From assembly GCF_016758115.1 (NCBI RefSeq), contig NZ_WIVG01000019.1, positions 1 to 43,482 of the forward strand: a DNA stretch of 43,482 bases, in the 5' to 3' direction. The DNA comes from Lactococcus garvieae. GTDB lineage: Bacteria; Bacillota; Bacilli; Lactobacillales; Streptococcaceae. The notes beneath the pieces were generated by a model. That model saw nothing but the letters and a program-made list of their open reading frames with translations. It made no database searches and was not told where the DNA came from. Numbering within the stretch: position 1 is the first letter of the stretch; each line of letters opens with the position of its first letter. This document shows, one piece after another, positions 5,984-14,437 of the stretch. Position numbers and translations under genes: made by a program.

Positions 5984-6772
5984 ATGAAGATATTTACAAC
6001 AAATTTGAATAAAGGGGGAGTCAGAAAGACGACCTTCAGTCACAACTTTGCAGAGTGGCTGGCTTTAAATGGAAATCGTTGCTTAGTACTTGATACGGAT
6101 GATTCAAGAAACTTAACTTTACGATATTTAGAAGAACCTATTGCTTATGAGAACACTATCATTTCACTTTATGAGCGCCATGAGGTTACTCCAATAACTG
6201 TCAAAAAGAATATTGACTTAATTGCTGGGAGTAAAGAAGTTGCATATTTAAAACAACGCTTAATTACTGTACGTAAACGTGAGCTTATTTTTTTCAAATG
6301 GATTGAAAAAAATTATGAAAGTTTAGCTTCACGATACGATTACATTGTGATTGATACAGAAAATGATGAGGGAATTTTAACTGAGAACTCATTAATTGTT
6401 TCTGATGTTGTGGTAGGAATTACAGATACCTCAATGGATGGATATGAAGCTTTACTCGAATTAAGAGAGCTTGTTAATGATCTCAACAGAGACTTTGATA
6501 ATGAAGCAGAGGTCTTATTCATTGCTGGTGGTATTTCACCAGGGAATCACCTAAAAGACCAGGAGAAGTCAACACGTGAGCTTCTAGAAGTACTTGAACC
6601 TGAAAAGGAGTACATTGGCTCATTTAAGCGTAAAACAGCTATAGCAACAACAGAAACAATGTTTGAACAAGCAAAAAATAGTCCACGCTTTGCTTCAGAA
6701 CATAAAGAGTATATTTCTAACTTAGAAAAACTTTTTATTTCCGTTAAGGAGGTTTTAGATAATGCCAAATAA
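5984..6772 (+). CDS. parA: ParA-family ATPase with altered Walker A
   Basis: 262 residues, the usual size for plasmid ParA/Soj proteins that position DNA using ATP. It starts MKIFTTNLNKGGVRKTTFSHNFA. The family signature is KGGVGKTT; here the second glycine of the P loop is arginine (AGA, one transition from GGA). The Walker A' region reads LVLDTDDSRNLT and Walker B reads YIVIDTENDEG. The altered P loop may weaken ATP binding, so the protein may be crippled or act mainly as a regulator. The next gene overlaps it by 11 bases, the normal parA-parB arrangement. A ribosome site (TTAGGAGG) precedes the ATG. Confidence 0.85.
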   Translation: MKIFTTNLNKGGVRKTTFSHNFAEWLALNGNRCLVLDTDDSRNLTLRYLEEPIAYENTIISLYERHEVTPITVKKNIDLIAGSKEVAYLKQRLITVRKRELIFFKWIEKNYESLASRYDYIVIDTENDEGILTENSLIVSDVVVGITDTSMDGYEALLELRELVNDLNRDFDNEAEVLFIAGGISPGNHLKDQEKSTRELLEVLEPEKEYIGSFKRKTAIATTETMFEQAKNSPRFASEHKEYISNLEKLFISVKEVLDNAK

Positions 6773-7094
6773 ATTTGCAGCACGTGCTCAAAAATTAGAG
6801 AAGAGAAAAAAATCTACTCTAGACTTATTGCCTCCTCAACCTGCACAGGGAAATAAGAAAAAAACTCGATCAAGCTTAAAATCCGTAAAGATCAATGCGA
6901 ACACAGAACAAATTTTAGATATTCTAAAAATGGCTACATCAAAGACTTATGTGGACTTGATGGATGAAGCACTCACTAATTATTTAGAAGTAGTTGCTTT
7001 AGAGAATGTAAAGGTTAAGGCAATGCAAGTCTTGATTAATGACCATCAAGCAGTAGATGAACGTCAAACCAGTATTGAAGAATTTATGGAGTAA
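6762..7094 (+). CDS. Ribbon-helix-helix partner of ParA
   Basis: 110 residues with a basic N-terminal tail (KLEKRKKSTLDLL) and a central KSVKINANTEQILDILKMAT, then YVDLMDEALTNYLE. This pattern of one strand and two helices fits a ribbon-helix-helix DNA-binding domain like small plasmid ParB/CopG proteins. It begins inside the end of parA with AAGGAGG nine bases ahead, so the two are translationally coupled. Expected role: bind the centromere-like site and recruit ParA, and repress the operon. Confidence 0.7.
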   Translation: MPNKFAARAQKLEKRKKSTLDLLPPQPAQGNKKKTRSSLKSVKINANTEQILDILKMATSKTYVDLMDEALTNYLEVVALENVKVKAMQVLINDHQAVDERQTSIEEFME

Positions 7095-7097
7095 GCT

Positions 7098-7577
7098 GTG
7101 GACGAGAAAAATAATAGAATAATAAAGAAAATAAAAGGGTTATTGGCAATAGCGAAAGATAGTGCAAATGATGAAGAATGCCAAAGTGCTTTCGTTTTAG
7201 CTCAAAAGCTTATGATACAGTACCAAATTGACCATCAAATGATTGAAGAAGTTTCCAATGATAAGATAATTATAGATGAGCAAGAGGTTACAGCCTTGAA
7301 AAAGTTATATCGTTGGGAACGTACTTTATCTGCAGTTGTTGCTAATAACTTTAGAGTCAGACATTTCATCAGAGTGACTGGAGGAAGGGGAAGAATTATT
7401 TTTTATGGTTTACCAAGTGATTTAGAACTCGCAAAGGAAGTTTATATTTTTGCTTATGAATCTATTCTCTATTTTTCTAAGCAATTTGTTTCTAATCAAA
7501 CTCTTACCACTCAAGGGAAGTGGGATAAGAGGAGAGAACAATCTAGACGTGCTTTTTGTGAGAGCGTTGTGGTCTGA
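7098..7577 (+). CDS. DUF2786-type protein, C-terminally truncated
   Basis: 159 residues from a GTG three bases after the previous stop. The N terminus (IIKKIKGLLAIAKDSANDEECQSAFVLAQKLMIQYQ) matches the DUF2786 pattern common in plasmids and phages; the function of that family is unknown. The expected C-terminal portion is missing. After RRAFCES the frame runs into VVV and stops, exactly where the sequence turns into the middle of an adhesin repeat in another frame. It is therefore a truncated gene at a recombination junction near 7562-7570. Confidence 0.65.
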   Translation: MDEKNNRIIKKIKGLLAIAKDSANDEECQSAFVLAQKLMIQYQIDHQMIEEVSNDKIIIDEQEVTALKKLYRWERTLSAVVANNFRVRHFIRVTGGRGRIIFYGLPSDLELAKEVYIFAYESILYFSKQFVSNQTLTTQGKWDKRREQSRRAFCESVVV

Positions 7578-8985
7578 ACAACAAACAACAGCTAAAGTGA
7601 CGACTCCTCAAATCAAAGACTAAGAAGCAGACCAAGCCGTGGTCGAGGGTTCAACGTTCACACATAGCAGCAGCGACAAAAAGGTAACTGTAACCTATAA
7701 AAGTACCTTAGCCCCTCTTACTTATACCATCGTTGACGATACGACAGGTAAGACTTTAGAAAAGGAAGTTGATTTTGCGATGGGTACTGTTGGAGAAGAA
7801 GTGAATACTTCAGATAATCAAGAAAAGCTGAAGCAATTAATAAAATCTTACACGGATAAAGGTTATCTCTTAGGCAATTCTGAGAATGCAGACCTTCCCA
7901 CACCAAAAGACAACACTGGTTATACCATCACGCTTCATTTTACTCACGCTACCCACGAGCAAGTGGTGGATGGCGAAACTAAAAAGGTGACACAAACGAT
8001 TCATTACCAGGGCGCAGGGGACGAAACTCCTGAAGATGATGTTCAAGTACTGACATTCACCTCTAAAATCACGCAAACTATTGATAATGTGACCGATCGT
8101 GTTTTAGCTGAAGCAAAACCTGTTTGGCCAGAACAGCAATCTACACGTGCCGTTGATAGTCCAACCTTGAAAGATTACGCTGCAGATAAAGAAAATGTTC
8201 CTTCTATGAACTATAACTATGACAGTGACGATGTTGTACTTGAAGTGAACTATTCAAGCACAATAGCCCCTATTACTTACTCTGTTATTGACGATACTGC
8301 AGGAAAAACCTTAGAGGATAAAAAAGATTTTATCTTGAGTCATGTGCTTGAGCCGATCAATACTTCAGATAACCAAGATAAACTCAAAAGCATTGCAAAA
8401 TCCTATACAGATAAGGGGTATGTCTTAGGGAACATTGAAAACGAAGAGCTACCTGTACCAGAGGATACAAAGGGGTATGAAGTCATTCTTCATCTTACAC
8501 ATGGTACAAGCGAAAAAGTCATTGATGGTGAGTCAAAAACTGTGACTCAAAAAATACAATACAAAGGTGCAGGTGCTAAAACTCCTGAAGAGGATATTCA
8601 AAAGTTTGTCTTTACCTCAACACTTACTCAGACCATAGATGATGTGACAGGAGATGTAGTTTCTACTTCAGGGCCAACTTGGTCGGACAACCAACAATCA
8701 AAAGCTGTTAAAACTCCTGTGATTGATGGTTATTCTTCAGATATAGCCACTGTAAAATCTTACGACTACGATCATGAAGCAAAAGATAAAACAATTACTG
8801 TGTCTTACAAAGAAGTCCCACCAGTGGTCAAAGAAGTCAAGAAAGTTGTTAAAAACATTCTCCCTCAAACTGGCACTGAAACTGAGATGGGACTTGTGTT
8901 AACAGGTGCTGCATTAGTACTTATTGCAGGCGCACTCTATGTTAAATCAAAATTGAGAAAGGAACATAGCAAACGTGAGCAATGA
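7570..8985 (+). pseudogene. 5'-truncated LPXTG surface adhesin (Mub/MucBP-type repeats)
   Basis: From the tryptophan codon at 7570 the frame reads WSEQQTTAKVTTPQIKD, a stop at 7621, then EADQAVVEGSTF. This matches the later repeats WPEQQSTRAVDSPTLKDY and WSDNQQSKAVKTPVIDGY, so the stop replaces a conserved tyrosine. Two repeats of roughly 170 residues follow, each with VTQ.I.Y.GAG..TPE and TQTIDDVT, typical of mucus-binding (Mub B2-like) domains. The end has the sortase motif LPQTG, a membrane segment (LVLTGAALVLIAGALYV) and a basic tail. Signal peptide and N-terminal domains are absent and the GTG at 7639 has no ribosome site, so it is a stranded 3' fragment. G+C is higher than in the neighbours. 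Confidence 0.8.
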
Positions 8986-9008
8986 TATAAAAAAATGGAG
9001 GTACTAAA

Positions 9009-9191
9009 ATGTACGACAAGAAAATTGAACATAAACTTTTTAATGAGTCTTTTGAAAAATTGGGTGTTAAGAGAGAATCCAAAAATTCTGCTTTACTAAT
9101 AATTGAAAATAATAGAAGGATTTTGGGGTATGCAGAATCACATGAAGAAAGTGATTTTATCGTGAGAAGAGCAATGAATATACTTTTTTAA
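9009..9191 (+). CDS. Short protein, unknown
   Basis: 60 residues, no signal peptide or membrane segment, highly charged (MYDKKIEHKLFNESFEKLGV, ending FIVRRAMNILF). ATGGAGG stands nine bases before the ATG. It lies between the adhesin fragment and a palindromic control region. No family is recognised. Confidence 0.45.
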   Translation: MYDKKIEHKLFNESFEKLGVKRESKNSALLIIENNRRILGYAESHEESDFIVRRAMNILF

Positions 9192-9246
9192 TATTAGGCG
9201 GCCTATAGGTTACTTCTCTTTGAAAAACATATTTTTCTTTTGAGAA

Positions 9247-9280
9247 GGGTAGAAAAGTAGAAAATTCTACTTTTCTACCC
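9247..9280. promoter_or_regulatory. Perfect 16-bp-arm palindrome, putative operator
   Basis: GGGTAGAAAAGTAGAA (9247-9262) is repeated as its exact reverse complement (9265-9280), with a two-base centre. No T run follows, so it is not a simple terminator. A -10-like TATGATAGAATT follows and the Fic-like gene begins 55 bases downstream. A shorter version of the same motif precedes the gene at 11425. Confidence 0.5.
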
Positions 9281-9335
9281 CTCAACTTTATGATAGAATT
9301 GAAAAAAGCAGATAAAGAAGGAAAGGAGAGAAATT

Positions 9336-10097
9336 ATGGATAATAAAAAATTAGCCGAAATAATTTATGGTTTGGCGCAATATGAAGGCTATAATACGTC
9401 TTTTCTACAAACACAAAAAAATCTCTCAAGCCAACCTGAAAAGTGGGAGTTCGCAAATGAAAATGACCATTATATTTTTGAAGACCTTCTAAAAGCTATT
9501 CAGTACGCTTCTCAACAAGATAAAGTCAGCGTTGATGTCATTAAAGCAATTAATGCTCAGATGGATTCAGGTAAAGCTGGACAACCTGAAAAACCAGGGA
9601 CTCTAAGACATAATGTAGAGATTTCTGTAGGAGATTATATTCCGCCTTTGACAGTTACTGAAGCAATGGTACAAAGAGAAATTGATAGTGTAACACACAC
9701 AGATATAGCTTCAGGATGGGAACTTTATGCAAAACTTGCAAAACTCCAGGCATTTGATAATGGCAATAAAAGGACTTCTTTGATTGCTGCTAACCTTTTA
9801 ACTGGTGCATTAAATAAAGGGACTGATAATTATTTAATAATCCCTACAGACTTCAGGCGTTCTCAATTTGATACAAATTTGGTTTATTACTACGTGGCTG
9901 ATGATTGGGATGATCACCTTCCAGATGTTGAAGAATCGCTTCATCAATTTGTGAAATTTGCGACAGAACTTTCCTTATCTCAGAAGCAATCTCAACCTCG
10001 TAACAAATTTGAAGAGAGACTTCAAAAAGCTGAAGAAGCAAAGAAAGAGTTAACACCAGGACAAGGTGAATTTAAAACAAAAGGTCATAAATTATAA
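9336..10097 (+). CDS. Fic/Doc-fold protein with glutamine in place of the catalytic histidine
   Basis: 253 residues. Residues about 145-165 read KLAKLQAFDNGNKRTSLIAANLL. The Fic motif is HPFxxGNGR or, in Doc, HxFxNANKR; here the phosphate-loop part DNGNKR is kept but the histidine is glutamine (CAG). Active Fic enzymes transfer AMP or another phosphate-linked group to a protein hydroxyl using that histidine, so this copy may be inactive, or an antitoxin-like or binding form. Residues about 60-120 are helical. The C terminus holds RNKFEERLQKAEEAKK, similar to the ends of the ArdC-like and Toprim proteins of this segment. A strong AAAGGAGAG precedes the ATG, with the palindrome at 9247 just upstream. 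Confidence 0.75.
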   Translation: MDNKKLAEIIYGLAQYEGYNTSFLQTQKNLSSQPEKWEFANENDHYIFEDLLKAIQYASQQDKVSVDVIKAINAQMDSGKAGQPEKPGTLRHNVEISVGDYIPPLTVTEAMVQREIDSVTHTDIASGWELYAKLAKLQAFDNGNKRTSLIAANLLTGALNKGTDNYLIIPTDFRRSQFDTNLVYYYVADDWDDHLPDVEESLHQFVKFATELSLSQKQSQPRNKFEERLQKAEEAKKELTPGQGEFKTKGHKL

Positions 10098-10124
10098 AAT
10101 AAGAAAACAATCTAGGTATATAGG

Positions 10125-11360
10125 TTGTTTTTCTTTTGGAAAGGAGAAGAATGGCTGAATATAGAAGCATCACGTGTTCTACACACCCATAACGATCGTG
10201 AGAGGATGATTGAAGAGGCAAGCAACAAGAATATTATAGAAGTTGCTTTAAGTCTAGGAATGAGGTTGAGAAAGGTAGGACAAGACTATGCATGGGAAGA
10301 GCATGATTCGTTAAAATTAGTCACTAAAAAGAACTATTTTTATTGGAATGCTCAACGCATTGGTGGAGGGCCAATAAATTTAGTTAAATTGATGAAAGAA
10401 TGCAGCAGGAAAGAAGCTATTACTTATCTTACAGGAAAGCAATTAGGGAATTTTACAGAATCAGTAGAGCCACGGAAGGAGTTTAAATACTATCTCAAAG
10501 ATGAGATGGATACGAGCTTAATGCGATCATATTTTAAAAATAAACGAAGTCTATCGGATGAAACGATAGACTTTTTTATTTCTCAAGGCGTTCTGTCTCA
10601 AGCAAACTATAAAAATAGGGATACAGGTGAATATGAACCTGTTGCTGTATTTAAGGCATTTGACCATAAAGGGAAAATGCAAGGAATGGCAGTTCAAGGT
10701 ATACAAGATAATTCATTATATGGTAAACGTCATGCAGTTAAAAAATCTCATGGAGATGGATTTTATGGAATGACAGTAAAAGTGGGGAAGCCTCCTACTC
10801 CACAAGAAATGTCTTCCGAACGTCCATTAAAAATTATAGCTTTCGAAGCGCCTATTGATTTGATGAGTTATTATGAACTTTTCAAAAATAAGATGGGAGA
10901 TGCAATACTTGTTTCAATGAACGGCTTGAGAAAAGGAACAATCTCAAAATTGCTCTCGAATATTATGCGACCTGATTTAGAAAAATCTAAAGAAGAACAG
11001 AAGGCAACATATCTAGATGATTTCGATGAGCTCATGGGGAAAGGAGCTTTTTCTTCACATGACTTTTTAAAGGTTATACTGGCGGTGGATAATGATGAAA
11101 TAAAATGGAATGATAAATTGAAAAAGGACATGCAGCCAGCACAAGACTTTATTAAAGAATTTAGAGTTAAAAATATTCCAGTTGTTCCCCACGTTCCTAA
11201 ATTAATAGGAGGTCAGACAAATAATGATTGGAACGCCATGCTACAAGAATTAAAAAAGCCCAGGCAGTCTGTTTTTGAAGAAAAGATAGACATAGCAAAA
11301 GAAAGTAGAACAGGACAAGCTGTTAATGCAGTAGTCCCGATTATAAGATATAAAAAGTAG
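10125..11360 (+). CDS. DUF3991/Toprim domain protein (primase-like)
   Basis: About 411 residues as an open frame. The N-terminal part (IIEVALSLGMRLRKVGQDYAWEEHDSLKL) and FYWNAQRIGGGPINLVKLM match the DUF3991 region next to Toprim domains in mobilome proteins. The Toprim part has IIAFEAPIDLMSYYEL and ILAVDNDEIKWN, the acidic E...DxD metal-binding pattern of primases and topoisomerases. A role on single-stranded DNA during or after transfer is likely. The 5' end is uncertain. The only good ribosome site (GGAAAGGAG) serves an ATG at 10151 in another frame, which stops after 13 codons (MAEYRSITCSTHP). So the gene may carry a frameshift near 10170, or start at a weak site. The C terminus (RQSVFEEKIDIAKES) resembles the shared tail motif. 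Confidence 0.7.
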   Translation: MFFFWKGEEWLNIEASRVLHTHNDRERMIEEASNKNIIEVALSLGMRLRKVGQDYAWEEHDSLKLVTKKNYFYWNAQRIGGGPINLVKLMKECSRKEAITYLTGKQLGNFTESVEPRKEFKYYLKDEMDTSLMRSYFKNKRSLSDETIDFFISQGVLSQANYKNRDTGEYEPVAVFKAFDHKGKMQGMAVQGIQDNSLYGKRHAVKKSHGDGFYGMTVKVGKPPTPQEMSSERPLKIIAFEAPIDLMSYYELFKNKMGDAILVSMNGLRKGTISKLLSNIMRPDLEKSKEEQKATYLDDFDELMGKGAFSSHDFLKVILAVDNDEIKWNDKLKKDMQPAQDFIKEFRVKNIPVVPHVPKLIGGQTNNDWNAMLQELKKPRQSVFEEKIDIAKESRTGQAVNAVVPIIRYKK

Positions 11361-11387
11361 AAAACAGGAAAATTCTACCTTTCTATC
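11356..11387. promoter_or_regulatory. Second, imperfect copy of the palindromic operator
   Basis: AGTAGAAAA, six to eight bases, then TTCTACCTTTCTATC, closely following the 9247-9280 palindrome. GTAGAA (11357-11362) and TTCTAC (11373-11378) are the inverted arms. A -10-like CATAATAAA follows, and the 11425 gene starts about 40 bases on. Confidence 0.4.
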
Positions 11388-11424
11388 TGACATAATAAAA
11401 AACAAGTAAATGAGGAAGTTAAAT

Positions 11425-11823
11425 ATGAAACAAAACATACATAGAGAAAATAAAAATTTGATAGTTAACGATAATGAAGTAGAAGAGAAGAGCATGATTA
11501 AATTAAATAATAATATCAACTTGTATATTGCAACTCCAAAAAATAAATACGAGAAAAAAATATTTTTTGAAGAGGGTGCTCTTTTAAATTTCCTACAAAG
11601 AAATAAAGAATGGACAGGAAGAAAAGTGGAGATTTTTGTAAATGGAAATCAATATTTAGAGGCTGCTCCAAATATAAAGAGAAATGATTTAGATGAAATT
11701 GAAAAATACAACGTATTCAAGGAAAATCTAAAAAAAGAATATCAAGTCTATGCTTTTCAAATATATTTAAAATACACCTCAGAACTGCTTAGCCGTGAAG
11801 TAATTAGTTTAATACAAAAATAA
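11425..11823 (+). CDS. Hypothetical protein
   Basis: 132 residues starting MKQNIHRENKN; TGAGGAAG lies about seven bases ahead, which also rules out the in-frame ATG at 11410 as start. The protein is charged, has no signal peptide or membrane segment, and includes IFFEEGALLNFLQRNKEWTGRKVEIFVNG. No family is recognised. It is the first gene after a putative operator, so it may be regulated together with the Fic-like gene. Confidence 0.5.
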   Translation: MKQNIHRENKNLIVNDNEVEEKSMIKLNNNINLYIATPKNKYEKKIFFEEGALLNFLQRNKEWTGRKVEIFVNGNQYLEAAPNIKRNDLDEIEKYNVFKENLKKEYQVYAFQIYLKYTSELLSREVISLIQK

Positions 11824-11894
11824 TGTTATTAAAACACTTGACCTAGTGCATTTAATGTAATAAAATATTACTATAAAATAAAATGGAGGTCTCG

Positions 11895-12557
11895 ATGTAT
11901 AATAATTATTTAAAAGTTTCGGAATGTCTATCGCTTATGAGACAGTTTGATGTGAAAATGAGTGAGGCGGCATTTAGGCAGGCAATTAGAAAAGGTCAAA
12001 TCAGTAATACGATACATGCAAGTAAAAAAGAAGGAATAGATGTGCCTATGCCTTCTCTGATGAACTTTATGCTTTCAAAAATATCTGGAAATCATGATGC
12101 ATATGAACTTGGTAAATTTTATATGGAATGGAAATTTAAAGCTCAACCCCTTCCAGATGGGAGAATTGGAAAATTAGAAAGTTTTATTGCAAATTCTATA
12201 GGCGATAATGAATATATCTATATAGGTCAATTTGGGAATCTCACTGCATACAAGGCAATGAATTTGTGTATTGATTATGAAACTTATACTATACACTTAT
12301 TAGATGATGGAGAGCTGGGGGGGATAAGTAGTATTAACTTAATGTCCTCTCTAGTGGTTGCGGATATTTGGCAGAAGTTAGGAGTTACTCCGAATGATGA
12401 TGTTTTAAGTAAAACATGTGTGAATATATACTACAGAACAAATGACAGGTATTCTCATATTCAAGGGTTTTATTTATCTAAAAATATTGGTTTTGGTACG
12501 CCTCGAGAACCTTTATATGAAAAATATGCGAAGCTAATTAGAAAGGATGCTGTATGA
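11895..12557 (+). CDS. Hypothetical protein with helix-turn-helix-like N terminus
   Basis: 220 residues from the ATG at 11895; TGGAGGT lies upstream, while the in-frame ATG at 11883 overlaps that ribosome site. Residues 5-40 (LKVSECLSLMRQF...SEAAFRQAIRKGQI) resemble a helix-turn-helix that reads like MerR/excisionase-type domains. The rest is unassigned, with an IYIGQFGNLTAYKAMN segment. Its stop overlaps the start of the next gene (ATGA), so the two are coupled and their products may act together. Confidence 0.5.
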   Translation: MYNNYLKVSECLSLMRQFDVKMSEAAFRQAIRKGQISNTIHASKKEGIDVPMPSLMNFMLSKISGNHDAYELGKFYMEWKFKAQPLPDGRIGKLESFIANSIGDNEYIYIGQFGNLTAYKAMNLCIDYETYTIHLLDDGELGGISSINLMSSLVVADIWQKLGVTPNDDVLSKTCVNIYYRTNDRYSHIQGFYLSKNIGFGTPREPLYEKYAKLIRKDAV

Positions 12558-13591
12558 GTCAGAATAGAAGTGTTTGTAGACAAAAAGATCTCCAAGCGAT
12601 AAAAAAACAAATAATTGAATTGCCTAAAAAAGATGCCATGCGTGTTGTGAATTCAGAAATTAGAAACGTTGTTTTCAAACTCAATCAAGAAATTGCACAG
12701 TACGTTAAGGGGCATGGTAGGCATGAAAAGCAACTGATATCTTATGGATTTTTATCGATAATGAAAAAAAGAATTGATAGAGTGCCAGAGGTGCTTATTT
12801 ATAAAAATTTTTTAGCAGCTAATTCAAATAAAAGCTGGGAGATAGCATCTTACAAGCCTTTACTTGATTTAGATAAAAAAATACTTGAAGAAGAGTATCC
12901 AATTCTATTATTTGCACGAGAAGATTCAAGTTGTTTCAAGGGTTATTTTGAAGATGTAAAAGGAAGTAAGAAGACATCTCGAAATACGGTAAATTTATAT
13001 TATCCTTTGAACATAGCAGTCTCTAATGGAGAGGATTTGCAAGACATTAAACATTATGATCGGAATACCTATTTTAATGTTGCAGATCTTATAGATTTGA
13101 GCAATTTTTACTCATTATTCTATTTTGACTTTGTAACAGACACTTTTAAGGAAAAAAAGACGAATAACACTTCGGAAAGCAATTACAAGACTAATGAAAG
13201 CATGTATTTCTTAGAAAAATTTCCGGATTTCGGTTATCTGTTTGAATTAGGAAGACTAAATCTTAATTTCCTAGACCTTATGCCTGATTTGATTCAAGAA
13301 AAAATTCATGAGATTGAGAAGGATTATCAACTTGGTTCAGAGGAGTACTTAGACTATGTGCGATATATAATGTTTAAGTTTGCTGAATATAATATTCCAA
13401 TCCATGAATCAGATATCCAATTAGTGAAAAGAGGATACCATTTTAGTGGGGAGCGCCGATTTCTTGTCAGAAATGAAGATAATATCGAGGGAATAAAGGT
13501 TTCATTGAGAAAATTTGGAGCAAATACTGATGATGTAATTTGGGATCCAAGTATTGTTGATTCACACCAACTGTTCAAAAGAAATGAATAA
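12554..13591 (+). CDS. Hypothetical protein coupled to the preceding gene
   Basis: 345 residues, overlapping the preceding gene by four bases. Mainly soluble, with many aromatic and acidic stretches (YFNVADLIDLSNFYSLFYFDF; FPDFGYLFELGRLNLNFLDLMPDLI) and no catalytic motif that I recognise. A strong terminator (13658-13688) ends the two-gene unit. It might be a two-component conflict module, but nothing in the sequence proves it. Confidence 0.5.
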   Translation: MSQNRSVCRQKDLQAIKKQIIELPKKDAMRVVNSEIRNVVFKLNQEIAQYVKGHGRHEKQLISYGFLSIMKKRIDRVPEVLIYKNFLAANSNKSWEIASYKPLLDLDKKILEEEYPILLFAREDSSCFKGYFEDVKGSKKTSRNTVNLYYPLNIAVSNGEDLQDIKHYDRNTYFNVADLIDLSNFYSLFYFDFVTDTFKEKKTNNTSESNYKTNESMYFLEKFPDFGYLFELGRLNLNFLDLMPDLIQEKIHEIEKDYQLGSEEYLDYVRYIMFKFAEYNIPIHESDIQLVKRGYHFSGERRFLVRNEDNIEGIKVSLRKFGANTDDVIWDPSIVDSHQLFKRNE

Positions 13592-13657
13592 TAATTATGA
13601 AATTTAAAAGGTAACAACAAATAGTAAAATCAATTACTTTCATGGTCGTTAAGATTA

Positions 13658-13688
13658 AAAAGTCAATCAACAGTTGGTTGACTTTTTT
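13658..13688 (+). terminator. Intrinsic terminator
   Basis: AAAAGTCAATCAA (13658-13670), loop CAG, TTGGTTGACTTTT (13674-13686) with one G-T pair, followed by T. Confidence 0.8.
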
Positions 13689-13711
13689 AGTTACTTAATA
13701 AGGAAATATAT

Positions 13712-14125
13712 ATGGAACTTAAAACTGAACTTACAAATACAAAAATAATCAATAATTTAACAAAGCTGTCTTGGAAAGATTGTGAAGCAGAGATTTTTGA
13801 ACATTATACGAATGGTAGCTTAAGCTTTTTAGAGGGATTACCGGAATTTACTAAATTGTTTATACAGATAAATGAGCAAGTGAAATCGGAACAAATTGAT
13901 ACTTCATATATGGTTGTTGACGAATGTCCTATTTGGGGAGAATATACTGTATTATCTTTAGTTGACAATAGAAGCATGACTTACTTTGATATTAGAATTA
14001 ATATCTCAAAAGAAAGCAGTGAATGTGTTGCAGAAGTGATGGACGTGCAGGTTGATTGTACAAGTATTGAAGGAGAATTTAAGAGTATTCAAGACATTCT
14101 TAATGTCACATTTTCAAAAAAATGA
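13712..14125 (+). CDS. Hypothetical acidic protein
   Basis: 137 residues with AAGGAA ahead of the ATG. The sequence is acidic and soluble (SWKDCEAEIFEHYTNGSLSFLEGLPEF; VVDECPIWGEYTVLSLVDN). No signal peptide or known motif is seen. It opens a three-gene run (13712, 14147, 14418) with short gaps, probably one transcript. Confidence 0.5.
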   Translation: MELKTELTNTKIINNLTKLSWKDCEAEIFEHYTNGSLSFLEGLPEFTKLFIQINEQVKSEQIDTSYMVVDECPIWGEYTVLSLVDNRSMTYFDIRINISKESSECVAEVMDVQVDCTSIEGEFKSIQDILNVTFSKK

Positions 14126-14146
14126 ATAAAAGGAGAATTTTAAGTC

Positions 14147-14437
14147 ATGAATAATGTAACTATTGAGCAATGGGAACAATCTTTTGAGGGAGTTAGATTG
14201 CTTTTTGGAGGTTTATTTTTAATAGGATGTTTGTTAGCTGCTTTTATTATTGTAGCTTTTCAACAAAGGATTTTGATGAATGATATTAAGAGAATTGAAA
14301 ATATTGTTCTTCGAACAGGATTTACTTCTAAAATGGGTTTTAAAGATATCAGGAATCTAAAAGAGTTTTCAAAAGCCATTAATAAAGAGCGCAAGGAATT
14401 AGAAAAGAAAGGAAATTATGAATCAAAAAGAAATTAA
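14147..14437 (+). CDS. Single-pass membrane protein
   Basis: 96 residues. One strong membrane segment at about residues 18-40 (LLFGGLFLIGCLLAAFIIVAF), followed by a basic cytoplasmic part (FSKAINKERKELEKKGNYESKRN). AAAAGGAGAA precedes the ATG. The last 20 bases overlap the start of the next gene, so the products may form a membrane-tethered pair. Function unknown. Confidence 0.55.
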   Translation: MNNVTIEQWEQSFEGVRLLFGGLFLIGCLLAAFIIVAFQQRILMNDIKRIENIVLRTGFTSKMGFKDIRNLKEFSKAINKERKELEKKGNYESKRN

